Shown here: positions 16,884-26,239 of the stretch, piece after piece
Position numbering within the stretch: position 1 is the stretch's first letter
Layout: every line of letters begins with the position of its first letter
Origin: Pseudomonas fluorescens
Lineage (GTDB): Bacteria > Pseudomonadota > Gammaproteobacteria > Pseudomonadales > Pseudomonadaceae
Direction of reading: 5' to 3'
DNA: 64,000 nt
Assembly: GCF_001648775.1 (NCBI RefSeq)
Contig: NZ_LVEJ01000013.1
Span: 1-64,000 of the forward strand
Program-made: the position numbers and the translations under genes
The notes under the pieces: model-generated
Databases searched by the model: none
What the model saw: only the letters and a program-made list of their open reading frames with translations
What the model was told of the DNA's origin: nothing

Positions 16884-19294
16884 ACCGCCACCTCAACGCC
16901 CGCGGAAGGGACGTCACGTTTGAGCGCATCACTGTCCTTTTGAATACCTGGCACATGGCGTTTGAAGCCTGCCAGCAGTTTACCCAGTCTTTGCTGCTGC
17001 CCTTGATCGGACTGTTTGTCGCGAATACTTTGATTCAGGTCGCTGCGAATGGACTCGACGGTGAGCCTGAGTTCATCAAAGAAGTTGTCAACACTGGCTT
17101 CCAGTGGCTTGGCGATGGTCTCGACCGTGGCACTCGCCAAACCAGCGAACACATCGGCGACAGACTTTTCGATAGAGGCCTTCACCTTATTGACGTCGAT
17201 TTCAAAATATTCCTCTTTCGACGAATAGGTTTCCCAACCCCAGTCATCTGTCTCGAAGAAGCTGCAAATGCCGCCCCACAGGCCACCGGCTCGACGCCGC
17301 CGACGCACACTGCGCTGCTTGTTTTCGATGACCTCACCCAACACTTCTCCACTGGAAGGTCGCATTGAAAGCGCTGGCATGGGAGGCAATTTGATTGCAA
17401 TGGAAAAACCGCTGCGGTTCAAACGCTGGTTGAGTTGACTGATAATCTCACTGGCCTGAGTTGAAATGCCTTGCTCGAACAAAACATGAAAATCTCGCAA
17501 AATGAGCTCAGTCTCTGCGACTAAACGCCTTTCATTGAGCGTGATTATCTCCCGGACTCCATTCTCGATACCCTGCGTAATCTCTTGAGCTTTTTCCCGA
17601 TTGCTGAGTTTGATGACAGGCGTGTCTTCATTAAACTCATAGCCGTAAGTCGTACGTCGTCTCTCCAGCCTCCGTTGGCTACCCGCACCCGTCAGCATCG
17701 AGAGCAGTCCGGTCAGAGACTCTCTTTTGCGCTCCGGAGGTTGTTGCTCTTCGGTTTCCTTGCCCGCTTTGAATCCCTCTTGAATCTGAGCGCTGATGGC
17801 GGCACGAATTTCAGAAAAGACCTTATTCATTTTTCCATCAATGGCTTGCAAGGCGCGTTCGGCATCCTTTCGCGTCTTGGCCTCGAGACCGGTGATACGT
17901 TCGATGTCACTGCGCAAAGAATTGATCTGCTCGCTCAATTCTTCTACGCCCTTTCCCAGCGCGGCATCTCGAACAGAGAGAAAGTTGTTCAATCTGCCCG
18001 CGATGTCAGCGAGCTTGGCGGCAGCAGAAGCCACGGCAAGTGTCGCAGCGCCGGCGTGGGCTTTACGAATGATCTGATCCAGAGGGGCCGCGAACAACGA
18101 GGCATTCCAGAGTGCGTTGGCCGCTGTTTTCACGGCCTCCGGATTTGTCACCATACTCGTCCAAAGCATGCCGAACGCCGCTTTACCGAAGTCCTCCACC
18201 CAAGCGTTCTGTTCGCCGACAATCGTAGGCAAGCAGCCATTGAGTGCCAACTCGCGTCGTGCACGGTTGGCAAGATCGCCGAATTTTGACGATACGGGGA
18301 ATACCTGAGAATGCTGTAGTCGTCCCCCCATCAATGAATCAGCAACAAGGCGTTTGGTCTGCGCCTCATCATCACTGTTGCGATCTTTCTCATCGAACTT
18401 GTTGACGAGCGCAAACATCCGCCCTTGAGCTACATCTGCGATTCGCTCCAGCTCTTGGCGCACATGCTGGTCAGCATCTGACTTGAGTTGAGTGAAGTCC
18501 AGAACGGCTAAAACAGCCGAGGCGTTTTTCAGTTGCTCGCCTAGCATTTTGCGAAGATGCTGCTGGCCGGCTTCATTCGGGCCGGGCGTGTCGAGCAAGG
18601 TCAGACGGCCCAAACCTTCTGGCATTGCGGCCAAATGGGAAAACTCGACTTCAATAGCGGGGATTTCGTGAATTTCGTCATAGCTATCAAATGGGAAGTC
18701 CACGCCCAACTCGAGCGCTACGCGCACTAGATCATTCAAGCTTCTGAGAAACCAGAAAATGGCCTCAGCCCCCTGATAGCAGTTGTCAAACCGCTGATTC
18801 TCGTCAATTAGCCGCAGCAGGGACTGCATATCCTTGTCGTCACTCAGTTCGTAGGGCAATTGCTGCCCGGCGGGGTCACGCAACAACTCATGCAACTCAG
18901 CTACGACACTGTTGATCGGGCCAATGTTTTCCAGACGCAAAACAGGCTCGATCTGTCCAAGCGTGTGACGAATCAACGTCGGTAACGCGGTCATCGGCCG
19001 GTTGCGATTCGGGAGCACCTCGGTGCCGACAATGGCGTTAATCGTGGTCGATTTGCCTGCCTTCATCGTACCGACAACGGCCAGCACCATTTCCAGACGC
19101 TGAAGCTTGTCTACTTCGCCCCGGAGCATTTGCAAATCTTTCTGGATGCTGGCTTGGGTAAACGTCTGGTGCTCATGACTGTGCTCATCGACCACAACGC
19201 CGTCCGCGTCCTTCATTCGTTGCAGCAGATCGATTTCCACTTCAAGCAAACGCAGGGATTCTTCGCGCAGCAGTTCGATATTTTGCTCGTACAT
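16880..19294 (-). CDS. crfC: CrfC/RdcA (YjdA)-like dynamin-family GTPase
   Basis: 804 aa. The GTPase domain has P-loop GTMKAGKST at residues 75-83, then NRPMTALPTLIRHT, DTPGPNEAG at 235-243 (G3) and NKFD at 298-301 (G4). These are near-verbatim matches to E. coli CrfC/YjdA. The rest is helical stalk with charged segments. Known roles of the E. coli protein are sliding-clamp binding with sister-fork colocalisation, and control of diguanylate cyclase DgcE. The start at 19294 is chosen because AAGGAG lies five bases upstream and MYEQ aligns with the E. coli N-terminus; the frame is open further to 19423. The stop overlaps the RdcB-like start. It is about 60 aa longer than the E. coli protein. 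Confidence 0.88.
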   Translation of the reverse strand: MYEQNIELLREESLRLLEVEIDLLQRMKDADGVVVDEHSHEHQTFTQASIQKDLQMLRGEVDKLQRLEMVLAVVGTMKAGKSTTINAIVGTEVLPNRNRPMTALPTLIRHTLGQIEPVLRLENIGPINSVVAELHELLRDPAGQQLPYELSDDKDMQSLLRLIDENQRFDNCYQGAEAIFWFLRSLNDLVRVALELGVDFPFDSYDEIHEIPAIEVEFSHLAAMPEGLGRLTLLDTPGPNEAGQQHLRKMLGEQLKNASAVLAVLDFTQLKSDADQHVRQELERIADVAQGRMFALVNKFDEKDRNSDDEAQTKRLVADSLMGGRLQHSQVFPVSSKFGDLANRARRELALNGCLPTIVGEQNAWVEDFGKAAFGMLWTSMVTNPEAVKTAANALWNASLFAAPLDQIIRKAHAGAATLAVASAAAKLADIAGRLNNFLSVRDAALGKGVEELSEQINSLRSDIERITGLEAKTRKDAERALQAIDGKMNKVFSEIRAAISAQIQEGFKAGKETEEQQPPERKRESLTGLLSMLTGAGSQRRLERRRTTYGYEFNEDTPVIKLSNREKAQEITQGIENGVREIITLNERRLVAETELILRDFHVLFEQGISTQASEIISQLNQRLNRSGFSIAIKLPPMPALSMRPSSGEVLGEVIENKQRSVRRRRRAGGLWGGICSFFETDDWGWETYSSKEEYFEIDVNKVKASIEKSVADVFAGLASATVETIAKPLEASVDNFFDELRLTVESIRSDLNQSIRDKQSDQGQQQRLGKLLAGFKRHVPGIQKDSDALKRDVPSAGVEVAV

Positions 19295-19432
19295 CTGATC
19301 TCCTTGAAAATTAGCGGCCCGGATTGTGGTCCTTGAATCTGCCAATGCTTTACTCACAACAGCTGTCACTGCATCTAATAACGAAGGGATCATGGCCAAC
19401 GCCTCAGAAACTTGAAAACTCACGGCGTGCTA

Positions 19433-20749
19433 TCAGCGAACGTCGTACCCCAACATAAACAACGAACGCTCCAACATGCTTAATGTCACCGTGTAACCCT
19501 GCGCGCCGAGAATTTCGCCCGTAGCCCGCAGCAAGCGGCTGCTCATCCGCACCAGTTCAGCCCACTCGCTGTTACGTGCAGGAATGTCGCTGGAGGCGGT
19601 ATAGAGGTTTGTAAAAATGAACAGATCTTGCGAAGGATTTCTCGTTTCGTCCTTCTGGTTCTCGGTCTTGGTATTCGGGCCCCAGCGAAACGCCAAGTCC
19701 GTGGGAACTGTGCGTTGAGCGTTTGCCAGCAACCAAGTGCGCGCCAACAAGCCCAAGGCGGCTCCCACGCGACCGTCATAAATAATCAAGCTGTCCGGCG
19801 CTGCAGCGGCATAGATCTTGGTCATGGCCGAATTCATCAACAGTGTCTTCCCGTTGAAATCGATCAACGATGCCGCAGATTGACGGTCAAGCAAGTCAAC
19901 GGCCTGCAGAATTGAGCGGCACAAAGTCTTGGCAGCTGCCTGCGACTGCACCCAAAGCAAAGAAGCATCATCCGCCTTTCGTGCAACGCCCCCCCAGGCA
20001 AAGATCGCCTTGCACGCAACCAACGCTGCAGCATCATCATTGGCCGCCAGACTCTTGCGCAGCTCAGCTGCAATACTCGCAAAATCATGCGGTGCGGCTT
20101 TTTCAGGCCAGCAATAGTGTTGATTCGCCTGGCTCAAGCTCTGGCACCACCAATCGCTGGCGCCATGCCGAGCTCTCCAGTCTTTCCAGGAATGGTGCCT
20201 ACTGACCTTGTAGCGATGCGAAAACGAACCTGCTGCACCTGTCCATAACCCGCTCAGATACCGCGCAAAATCAAATTGCCTGGCAGTGAGCAAGCCCTTC
20301 CCGACTCGTCGTACCGGGTTCGAAAATGAAAGATCATTGGCTGCGAGAGGCGTCACGAGCCAGACAGCATTAGGCGTCGATGTGCGAATATCGACCACGC
20401 CGAGGGCTTGCAGAATTGGCAGTACGTAATTGATGTTTCGCGGTCCGTACGCCCCGCTCAACGTAACTCTACTGGCACGACAGAGCGGGCCGGATAGCGT
20501 CGGATCATTGTTCGACTTGATCAGGCACGGACTTTCAATCCCATGGCTGTGTTGGTGAAGGTAATTCAGCGCAGCTTCGAACGCCGATCTGAGCAGGACG
20601 TGGCGCTTGGAGGCGACCAATACGATCACCCGGTCATCGGCGAAATCCTCAACGATGTATTCACTGCGTTGGGACGGAGTACGAAGTCGACTCAGCTCTC
20701 CCATGCGCGACCAGGCACGAGAAATCGTTTGCACCACCCTCTGCGTCAT
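19433..20749 (-). CDS. Unknown 438-aa protein heading the dynamin/patatin operon
   Basis: No family recognised. The N-terminal 60 residues are basic (SRAWSRMGELSRLRTPSQRSE). A middle segment around residues 120-180 could be a winged-helix-like domain (ILQALGVVDIRTSTPNAVWL). The C-terminal half is alpha-helical and Ala-rich. The start at 20749 is supported by AAAGGAAT six bases upstream. It is the first gene of the minus-strand operon, 138 bp ahead of the CrfC-like start. The position suggests a sensor, adaptor or regulator for the GTPase and phospholipase, but nothing in the sequence proves it. Confidence 0.75.
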   Translation of the reverse strand: MTQRVVQTISRAWSRMGELSRLRTPSQRSEYIVEDFADDRVIVLVASKRHVLLRSAFEAALNYLHQHSHGIESPCLIKSNNDPTLSGPLCRASRVTLSGAYGPRNINYVLPILQALGVVDIRTSTPNAVWLVTPLAANDLSFSNPVRRVGKGLLTARQFDFARYLSGLWTGAAGSFSHRYKVSRHHSWKDWRARHGASDWWCQSLSQANQHYCWPEKAAPHDFASIAAELRKSLAANDDAAALVACKAIFAWGGVARKADDASLLWVQSQAAAKTLCRSILQAVDLLDRQSAASLIDFNGKTLLMNSAMTKIYAAAAPDSLIIYDGRVGAALGLLARTWLLANAQRTVPTDLAFRWGPNTKTENQKDETRNPSQDLFIFTNLYTASSDIPARNSEWAELVRMSSRLLRATGEILGAQGYTVTLSMLERSLFMLGYDVR

Positions 20750-21087
20750 GCTGATTCCTTTCGATCTCAAAGCTGCTCGCGACTGACTGAAACTGGCTGG
20801 CCGATCCATCTCCAAGATCGCCAATATGATGTCGAAAAGGCGCACGAAGGCGCTCCCTTTCCCATGATTCCACTTCAGTCTGCTTTGGCAGCGGCGCCCG
20901 ATTATGCACAGGAAGACATCGAAATGCCATCACGCCAGACACCGACCAAAGTTCTATCGACGCGGCCGAAACTCAATCAGAAACGGCCCTGATTGGCTTA
21001 CCGTACGAGTTTCAACGGGTGCGCCAAAAGATGCAGTGGCGCAAGGGTTAATGGCACAGCGATCAACGCTTTGATGAATACTCACTT
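20750..21087. other. Intergenic, 338 bp, probable promoter of the dynamin/patatin operon
   Basis: No convincing gene. The minus-strand operon must be transcribed from here, but no clear sigma-70 boxes could be fixed. A small GGCGCACGAAGGCGC hairpin lies near 20839. Confidence 0.4.
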
Positions 21088-21501
21088 TCAACCCATCGGC
21101 ACCGCAAACACCGCACTGGCCCGTGCAACCGTTCGCTCACCGACATGCAAACTGACGGCAGCAAACGCCAGTTGCCGTCCTTTTTTCGAGTACTCAAGAC
21201 GCACTTCCAGCCACTCATTCATTTTCACCGCGCCGAGATAATCCAGGGTCATGCTCGCCGTGATCAAAGGCTGTGGAGGGTCGCTGGAAAATGCCATGGC
21301 GTAGCCCATGCCGACATCGGCCAAGGTCGCCAGGACGCCGCCATGCAAGGTGCCACGGCCATTGGCATGACGTGAGTCAGTCAACAAGCCCAGTTCCAGT
21401 TGCAGCCCACTGCCCCGCGCGTAGATCGGGCCCAGCAGATCAAGCAACGGACTGCTGCGGGTAAACGGGGTGAAACCCTCGGGAATTGCGGTGGCGTCCA
21501 T
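21088..21501 (-). CDS. PaaI-type hotdog-fold thioesterase
   Basis: 137 aa, typical length. HGGVLATLADVGMGYA is the PaaI/4HBT helix motif. The preceding RGTL and following ITASMTLDYLGAV strands complete the hotdog fold. Such enzymes hydrolyse acyl- or aryl-CoA thioesters. No pathway genes adjoin it, so the substrate is open. Confidence 0.88.
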   Translation of the reverse strand: MDATAIPEGFTPFTRSSPLLDLLGPIYARGSGLQLELGLLTDSRHANGRGTLHGGVLATLADVGMGYAMAFSSDPPQPLITASMTLDYLGAVKMNEWLEVRLEYSKKGRQLAFAAVSLHVGERTVARASAVFAVPMG

Positions 21502-21666
21502 GATCCCTCCGTGCGCCGGCGACTACCGGCGTCATTGACCTGAATACTTCGCTTCAGTGAGAGGGTTTATGGGCGAACGCGTAACGGGGCAAGCACTATA
21601 CGGATGCGGAATTTGCAGTGATAACGCCCGGCGACATCAATAGATCAGCGCAATCCGCTCCCTTTT

Positions 21667-23067
21667 TTACCCGACCGAAGTCACTCGCGCCGCCGGCGCA
21701 GGATGACGCGACGTCACCAGGCCGATAAAGGAAATCGCCAGCGCCAGGCCAATGGTGGTGGTGACTTCGGTGCGGTGCTCGGGGGTGATCATCATCACCG
21801 CCAGCGCGGCACAAATGAACACGATTACCAACCACGTCAGCCACGGAAACAGCCACATGCGAAAGGTCAGTTCGACCTTGCGCTGACGCAATATGCGGCG
21901 CATGCGCAGCTGCGAAACCGCAATCGCCAAATACACCAGCAAGGCAATCGCACCGGAGCTGGCCAGCAGGAATTCGAACAACCCGGCCGGCATGAAATAG
22001 CTCCACACGGTGATCGAAGCACCGAGCACGGTGCTGGCAATAACAGCGGCCCGTGGCACGCCTGCCGAGGAGGTTGTCCTGAGCATTTTCGGCGCGTCGC
22101 CACGCCGCCCCAGCGAATACAACATGCGCGAGGCGATGTAGATCGAAGAGTTCATGCAACTGGCCACGGCGATCAGCACGACCACATCGACCATGAACTT
22201 GGCATGGGGAATGTTCATGATTTCCAGGGCGCGCTGATAAGAGCCGACCGACGCCAGCAACGGATCATTCCAGGGCACCACGGAGATCACCACGAAGATC
22301 GACAACAGGTAAAACACGCCGATGCGCCAGATCACCGAACGCGTGGCCTTGGCAATGTTGCGCGACGGATCGTTGGATTCGGCTGCGGCGATGGTCACCG
22401 CTTCCGTGCCGATGAAGCTGAACATGATGGTGATGAAGGCGCCAACCACCGCCGACAGGCCATTGGGCGCAAACCCGCCGTGCGCAGCCATCAGCCCGCT
22501 CAATCCACTGACTTCACGGTCGGGCACCCAGCCCATCAACACGGCAAAACCGACACCGATAAAACCAATGATCGCCACGACCTTGGCCATGGCGAACCAG
22601 AACTCGAATTCACCGTACTTGGACACGCTGAACAGGTTGGTCACCACCAGCGCAATGATCGAGCCCAACGCGAACAGCCAGGCATCGACCTGAGGAAACC
22701 ATTGGTTCAGCACATGCCCGGCGGCCAACGCTTCGATGGGAATCACCAACACCCAGAACCACCAGTAAAGCCAACCGATGGTGAAACCGGCCCAGCGCCC
22801 GATGGCCTGATCGGCATAGGTGGAGAACGAACCGGTGTCCGGATTGGCCACCGCCATTTCACCGAGCATGCGCATGACCAAAACCACAAGCAAACCCGAG
22901 AACAGATAAGCCAGCAGAACCGCTGGCCCCGCCGCCGCAATGGCATGCCCCGAGCCGACGAACAATCCGGCGCCGATAATCCCGGCGATGGACAGCATGG
23001 TGACGTGACGAGGCTTGAAGCCCTGCGCCAATTGGCTACTCGAATCCGTTGAGTTCGGGCTGATCAT
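21667..23067 (-). CDS. gabP: GabP-like amino acid permease (APC family)
   Basis: 466 aa with 12 predicted membrane helices. The N-terminal signature (SIAGIIGAGLFVGSG), the helix-3 region MLGEMAVANPDTGSFSTYAD, and GTEAVTIAAAESNDP are typical of the amino acid transporter branch that includes GABA permease GabP. It would import GABA or a related amino acid with protons. No gabTD genes are nearby, so other amino acid specificity is possible. Confidence 0.87.
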   Translation of the reverse strand: MISPNSTDSSSQLAQGFKPRHVTMLSIAGIIGAGLFVGSGHAIAAAGPAVLLAYLFSGLLVVLVMRMLGEMAVANPDTGSFSTYADQAIGRWAGFTIGWLYWWFWVLVIPIEALAAGHVLNQWFPQVDAWLFALGSIIALVVTNLFSVSKYGEFEFWFAMAKVVAIIGFIGVGFAVLMGWVPDREVSGLSGLMAAHGGFAPNGLSAVVGAFITIMFSFIGTEAVTIAAAESNDPSRNIAKATRSVIWRIGVFYLLSIFVVISVVPWNDPLLASVGSYQRALEIMNIPHAKFMVDVVVLIAVASCMNSSIYIASRMLYSLGRRGDAPKMLRTTSSAGVPRAAVIASTVLGASITVWSYFMPAGLFEFLLASSGAIALLVYLAIAVSQLRMRRILRQRKVELTFRMWLFPWLTWLVIVFICAALAVMMITPEHRTEVTTTIGLALAISFIGLVTSRHPAPAARVTSVG

Positions 23068-23228
23068 TGGTTTTTTTATTCTCTGCTGAGAGACATTTGA
23101 GCGAGTTGACTGGGCAAACGAGCACGATCGTTGCCTGTTGCCCCCCCGAAAGAAGACCGTCCAATCGCCGCAGTTCTTATCAACCCCATGATCTGGATGG
23201 GATTATTTTGATGTGAAGACACCTCACC

Positions 23229-23447
23229 TTACCGGGCCTGACGAATGGCTAAGTAGCCTGATTGCGCCATGGTTGTGTCTGATATCGACATTTGAAGACC
23301 GAAAGGTCGAGAGGGATACCCTTCAGTCAGCGACGCGGCTTCAACCTTTGTCCCCAGTATCAGATAGCCGGGAAGCGTGTTCGCCAGATGGTGATTGATG
23401 ATCCAGTGTTCGGTTTCATGAATGATGAAATGCGGGGCAATTTCCAT
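23229..23447 (-). pseudogene. Remnant of a HIT-family hydrolase
   Basis: Starting at the ATG at 23447, the frame reads MEIAPHFIIHETEHWIINHH and LPGYLILGTKVEAASLT. This matches the first 40 or so residues of a HIT-domain hydrolase. After that the sequence turns into unrelated residues and stops, with no His-X-His-X-His triad. This leaves a 5' fragment of a once longer gene. The rest of the 600-bp gap between gabP and the HEAT gene shows no other gene. Confidence 0.55.
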
Positions 23448-23670
23448 GTGCCGGAGGTCCTGAAGCTTCTGAGGCCGCAGAGCAATGCCCGCCATGGGCC
23501 AAAATGGTCATCACCCATGAGGTAACGTTTGAAGAGCTTGAAAAAATCAGGTCGCTCCTGACTGATATGAAGTCTTCTGAAAAACAAGGATTTTTTTGCC
23601 CTCCGGTGCAAGTCGCGTACGCTGACGCTTTTGCGCAAAACAATTTGCCCCCGCAAGGACGCACTGCCCG

Positions 23671-25020
23671 ATGAACACCACACAAGACTGGCTGACCCGG
23701 TTGGCACAAAAGCAAGGACAGCCTGCCACTTATGAAGACTATCGGCGCAACGAGGCGCTGGAGATCCTCACTCGCCTTGGCAACACTGGCACTTGGGCAG
23801 ATGTGAGCAATGACCACAACGGTTTTGTTCGCGAAGTCGCGGTGCGGGAGCTGTGCAGGCAGCCGTCTGCTGAAGCATTAGCGGTGTTGATCGAACGCCT
23901 GAACGACTGGGTCCCGCAGGTGCGCGACCTGGCGGCGGCGGGCCTGCAACACTACTTGTCGCCCGCCCACACCCAGGCTTGGCTGTCCGCCCTTGAACCG
24001 TTGATGGCACTGGCAGCGCAACGCCGGGTCGACCACAGCCAGACGCTGTCGACGGTGCGTGCACTGCTGCAATCGGCGCAATGCCGGGATGAGGTGTATG
24101 CCGACTTCTTGCATCGTCAGGGCAAAACCGCGCGCTACCTGTTTGCGCTGTTGCTGGAAAATCCTGAGAACCCCGAAACCCTGCTGCGCAGCGCTCTGGC
24201 GCATCGCGAGTTGACCGTACGCTCGATGGCAGTGCCGGCGAGTGCGATGTTGCCGGCGGCACAACGTCTGCCGTTGCTGCTTGAAGCGATGTCACACCCG
24301 GGCGCCAAAATCCGCGCGCTCGTGCTGTATGCGCTGCTGCCGCTGCTCGCCGATCCAAAACCTGTTCTGCGCGAAGCCCTGTTGGATGTGTCACCGGCAG
24401 TGCGCAATCTGGCGCTGTGGGCCGCTCCGCGTAACGACGTTGATGCGCACACAGTCCTCGCCGAGCGCTTGAGTCAACCTTTGCCCTCAGCAAAACAACA
24501 CTGGCTGGGCGTGCTTGGCCTGACCAGTGAACTCGCTGACACGTTGCCAGAGCACTGGCATGCCCGCGCATTACGTTCGGCTTTTGTCACCGTGCGACAG
24601 GCCGCAGCGCGCCTGCTTCGCGATGATCAATTGCCTGAACTGTTCGCGGCACTCGATGATCCGTCGGATAAAGTTTTTTCGGTGGTGATTGCGCGACTGG
24701 ACGAAGTGTCCTGGCCGCTGTTGATCCGTGGCGTGAAAGCCAAACTTGATCAAGACTGGCATGAACTCCCGCTGACGCGCCGCAGCGCCATTTTCCAACT
24801 GCTGCCGACCTGGCAACAAATCGGCTACTTGTTAGGCCGCCTCGACACGGGGCATGCCGGACAGACTTACTGGATCAGCCAAATCGAATCGTGGTGCGAC
24901 CGGCAGTATCTGGCCGCCGATCCGATAACGCCCAAGGCCGAGCGCGAAGCGTTGCGGGAAAAGATTCGAGAGTTGACGGCACAAGGACTGATCCGCTCGG
25001 GTGTGCGTTTGCTGTCCTGA
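23671..25020 (+). CDS. HEAT-repeat protein
   Basis: 449 aa built from repeated helical pairs (for example REVAVRELCRQPSAEALAVL, QVRDLAAAGLQHYL and TVRSMAVPASAML), the pattern of HEAT/PBS-lyase-like repeats. Such solenoids act as protein-binding scaffolds. There is no signal peptide or membrane helix. The gene stands alone between a decayed region and a GNAT gene, so no partner can be named. Confidence 0.8.
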   Translation: MNTTQDWLTRLAQKQGQPATYEDYRRNEALEILTRLGNTGTWADVSNDHNGFVREVAVRELCRQPSAEALAVLIERLNDWVPQVRDLAAAGLQHYLSPAHTQAWLSALEPLMALAAQRRVDHSQTLSTVRALLQSAQCRDEVYADFLHRQGKTARYLFALLLENPENPETLLRSALAHRELTVRSMAVPASAMLPAAQRLPLLLEAMSHPGAKIRALVLYALLPLLADPKPVLREALLDVSPAVRNLALWAAPRNDVDAHTVLAERLSQPLPSAKQHWLGVLGLTSELADTLPEHWHARALRSAFVTVRQAAARLLRDDQLPELFAALDDPSDKVFSVVIARLDEVSWPLLIRGVKAKLDQDWHELPLTRRSAIFQLLPTWQQIGYLLGRLDTGHAGQTYWISQIESWCDRQYLAADPITPKAEREALREKIRELTAQGLIRSGVRLLS

Positions 25021-25108
25021 GTGACCGGGCTGATCAGCGCGGCCGTTGTGAACCGCCTATTAGGCACCGGATCGAACAACCCACGCCGTAAATCGGGAGA
25101 GCGCTGGC

Positions 25109-25567
25109 TTGATCAATTACCTGATTCGAAAGGCTACGCATACAGATGCGCCGGCCATCAGTCAAACCATCATCCACACGCTGCGCGAGTCCAATGCGCA
25201 GGACTATTCTCCGGAAATCATCAATCAAGTGACGCAACACTTTACGCCTGAGGCGATCCTTCAATGGTTGACCGAACGCCAAGTACTCGTCGCAACAATC
25301 GACAGCCGAGTCGTCGCAACGGCAAGTATGGATAAGAATGTTGTCCGCAGCGTATTTGTCGACCCGCGCTATCAGGGCAAGGGCATTGGAAGACACCTGA
25401 TGGCGCAGATTGAATCAAGCGCACTCGACGCTGGCATGGAGGTGCTTCGTGTTCCCTCCTCAATCACCGCGGAGGGCTTTTACGCTTCGCTCGGCTTTCA
25501 GAAAATCCGCGACGAGTTCCACGGATCGGAGCGCACGATCATCATGGCGAAAGCATTGGACCTGTAG
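25109..25567 (+). CDS. GNAT-family N-acetyltransferase
   Basis: 152 aa. The acetyl-CoA pyrophosphate-binding motif is in VDPRYQGKGIGRHLM (Q/R-x-x-G-x-G/A), followed by the typical AEGFYASLGFQKI C-terminal motif. The start is a TTG at 25109 with GGGAG nine bases upstream; no in-frame ATG precedes the conserved N-terminus (INYLIRKATHTDAP). The acceptor substrate is unknown. The upstream HEAT gene ends 88 bp away. Confidence 0.87.
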   Translation: MINYLIRKATHTDAPAISQTIIHTLRESNAQDYSPEIINQVTQHFTPEAILQWLTERQVLVATIDSRVVATASMDKNVVRSVFVDPRYQGKGIGRHLMAQIESSALDAGMEVLRVPSSITAEGFYASLGFQKIRDEFHGSERTIIMAKALDL

Positions 25568-25578
25568 CATTGCTACTT

Positions 25579-25606
25579 CGCCCGGCCTTCACCGGGCGGA
25601 ATTGTT
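25579..25606 (+). terminator. Probable intrinsic terminator
   Basis: CGCCCGG (25579-25585) pairs with CCGGGCG (25592-25598) around a six-base loop, just after the GNAT stop. The following tract (GAATTGTTTT) is only moderately T-rich. Confidence 0.6.
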
Positions 25607-25715
25607 TTGACCGTTTGCCGGCCAGTTCCTCGACAACCGCTACCTTTACTCCTTTACATGGAACGACGGTCAATCCTTGTTCTCTACCGCTGAACCTACA
25701 GCGGAGGGATTGACC

Positions 25716-26192
25716 ATGATTGCCCCTGAAACCGGTATGAAACCGGGTGAGCGTTATCGCATTGAAAGCGTCGAGCGCGCGCCGCAATTTTCTGGATTTT
25801 TCCTCGACGGCAAATACTACCTGGGCCCTGAGTTGCAGACGGCCGTGGGTTGGCTCGAAGGGCAGAATTTCTTCTATGACCAACTCGATCCCAATGGCGA
25901 ACCGGTGTATCCAGACAGACTCGTCGGCACGATCACCGCGCGCACCCTGGAGTTGTCAGATGGCCTGCGTCTGAGCATCGAGGAAATGCCCTTTCAGGCA
26001 GAAGTCGTTACGCCAATCCAGAGGCTTGACGAAATGACCGTTGAAACCCGACCACGGGCGATATCGCAGCGGCATACAGCGGCAGGCTTGCGCCAACCGA
26101 TGCAACCTTCGGCGCTGCTCGTTGCAGGCGCAGCCCTGTTGGTCGGGCTGTGCCTGTTGGCAATCAATCGTTCTGGCGGCCGAGTCAAATAG
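25716..26192 (+). CDS. Hypothetical protein with C-terminal membrane anchor
   Basis: 158 aa. The soluble N-terminal part (about 1-110) has small-domain features (GFFLDGKYYLGPELQTAVGW). A single C-terminal hydrophobic helix (SALLVAGAALLVGLCLLAI) ends in a few basic residues, the layout of a tail-anchored protein. The start at 25716 has GGAGG nine bases upstream. Family not recognised. Confidence 0.65.
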   Translation: MIAPETGMKPGERYRIESVERAPQFSGFFLDGKYYLGPELQTAVGWLEGQNFFYDQLDPNGEPVYPDRLVGTITARTLELSDGLRLSIEEMPFQAEVVTPIQRLDEMTVETRPRAISQRHTAAGLRQPMQPSALLVAGAALLVGLCLLAINRSGGRVK

Positions 26193-26239
26193 GCTTTACA
26201 CGACGCGGGCGGTGACCGTTTCTCTGTCACGGCCCGCGA

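Noticed and set aside
20543..20992. 149-codon plus-strand frame across the 438-aa gene start
   Set aside because: It is antisense to the operon's first gene and lacks a family match or start signal.
23495..23670. Plus-strand short frame reading KMVITHEV, similar to amino-acid ABC ATPases
   Set aside because: Only about eight residues match and nothing of an ATPase surrounds them; likely chance.
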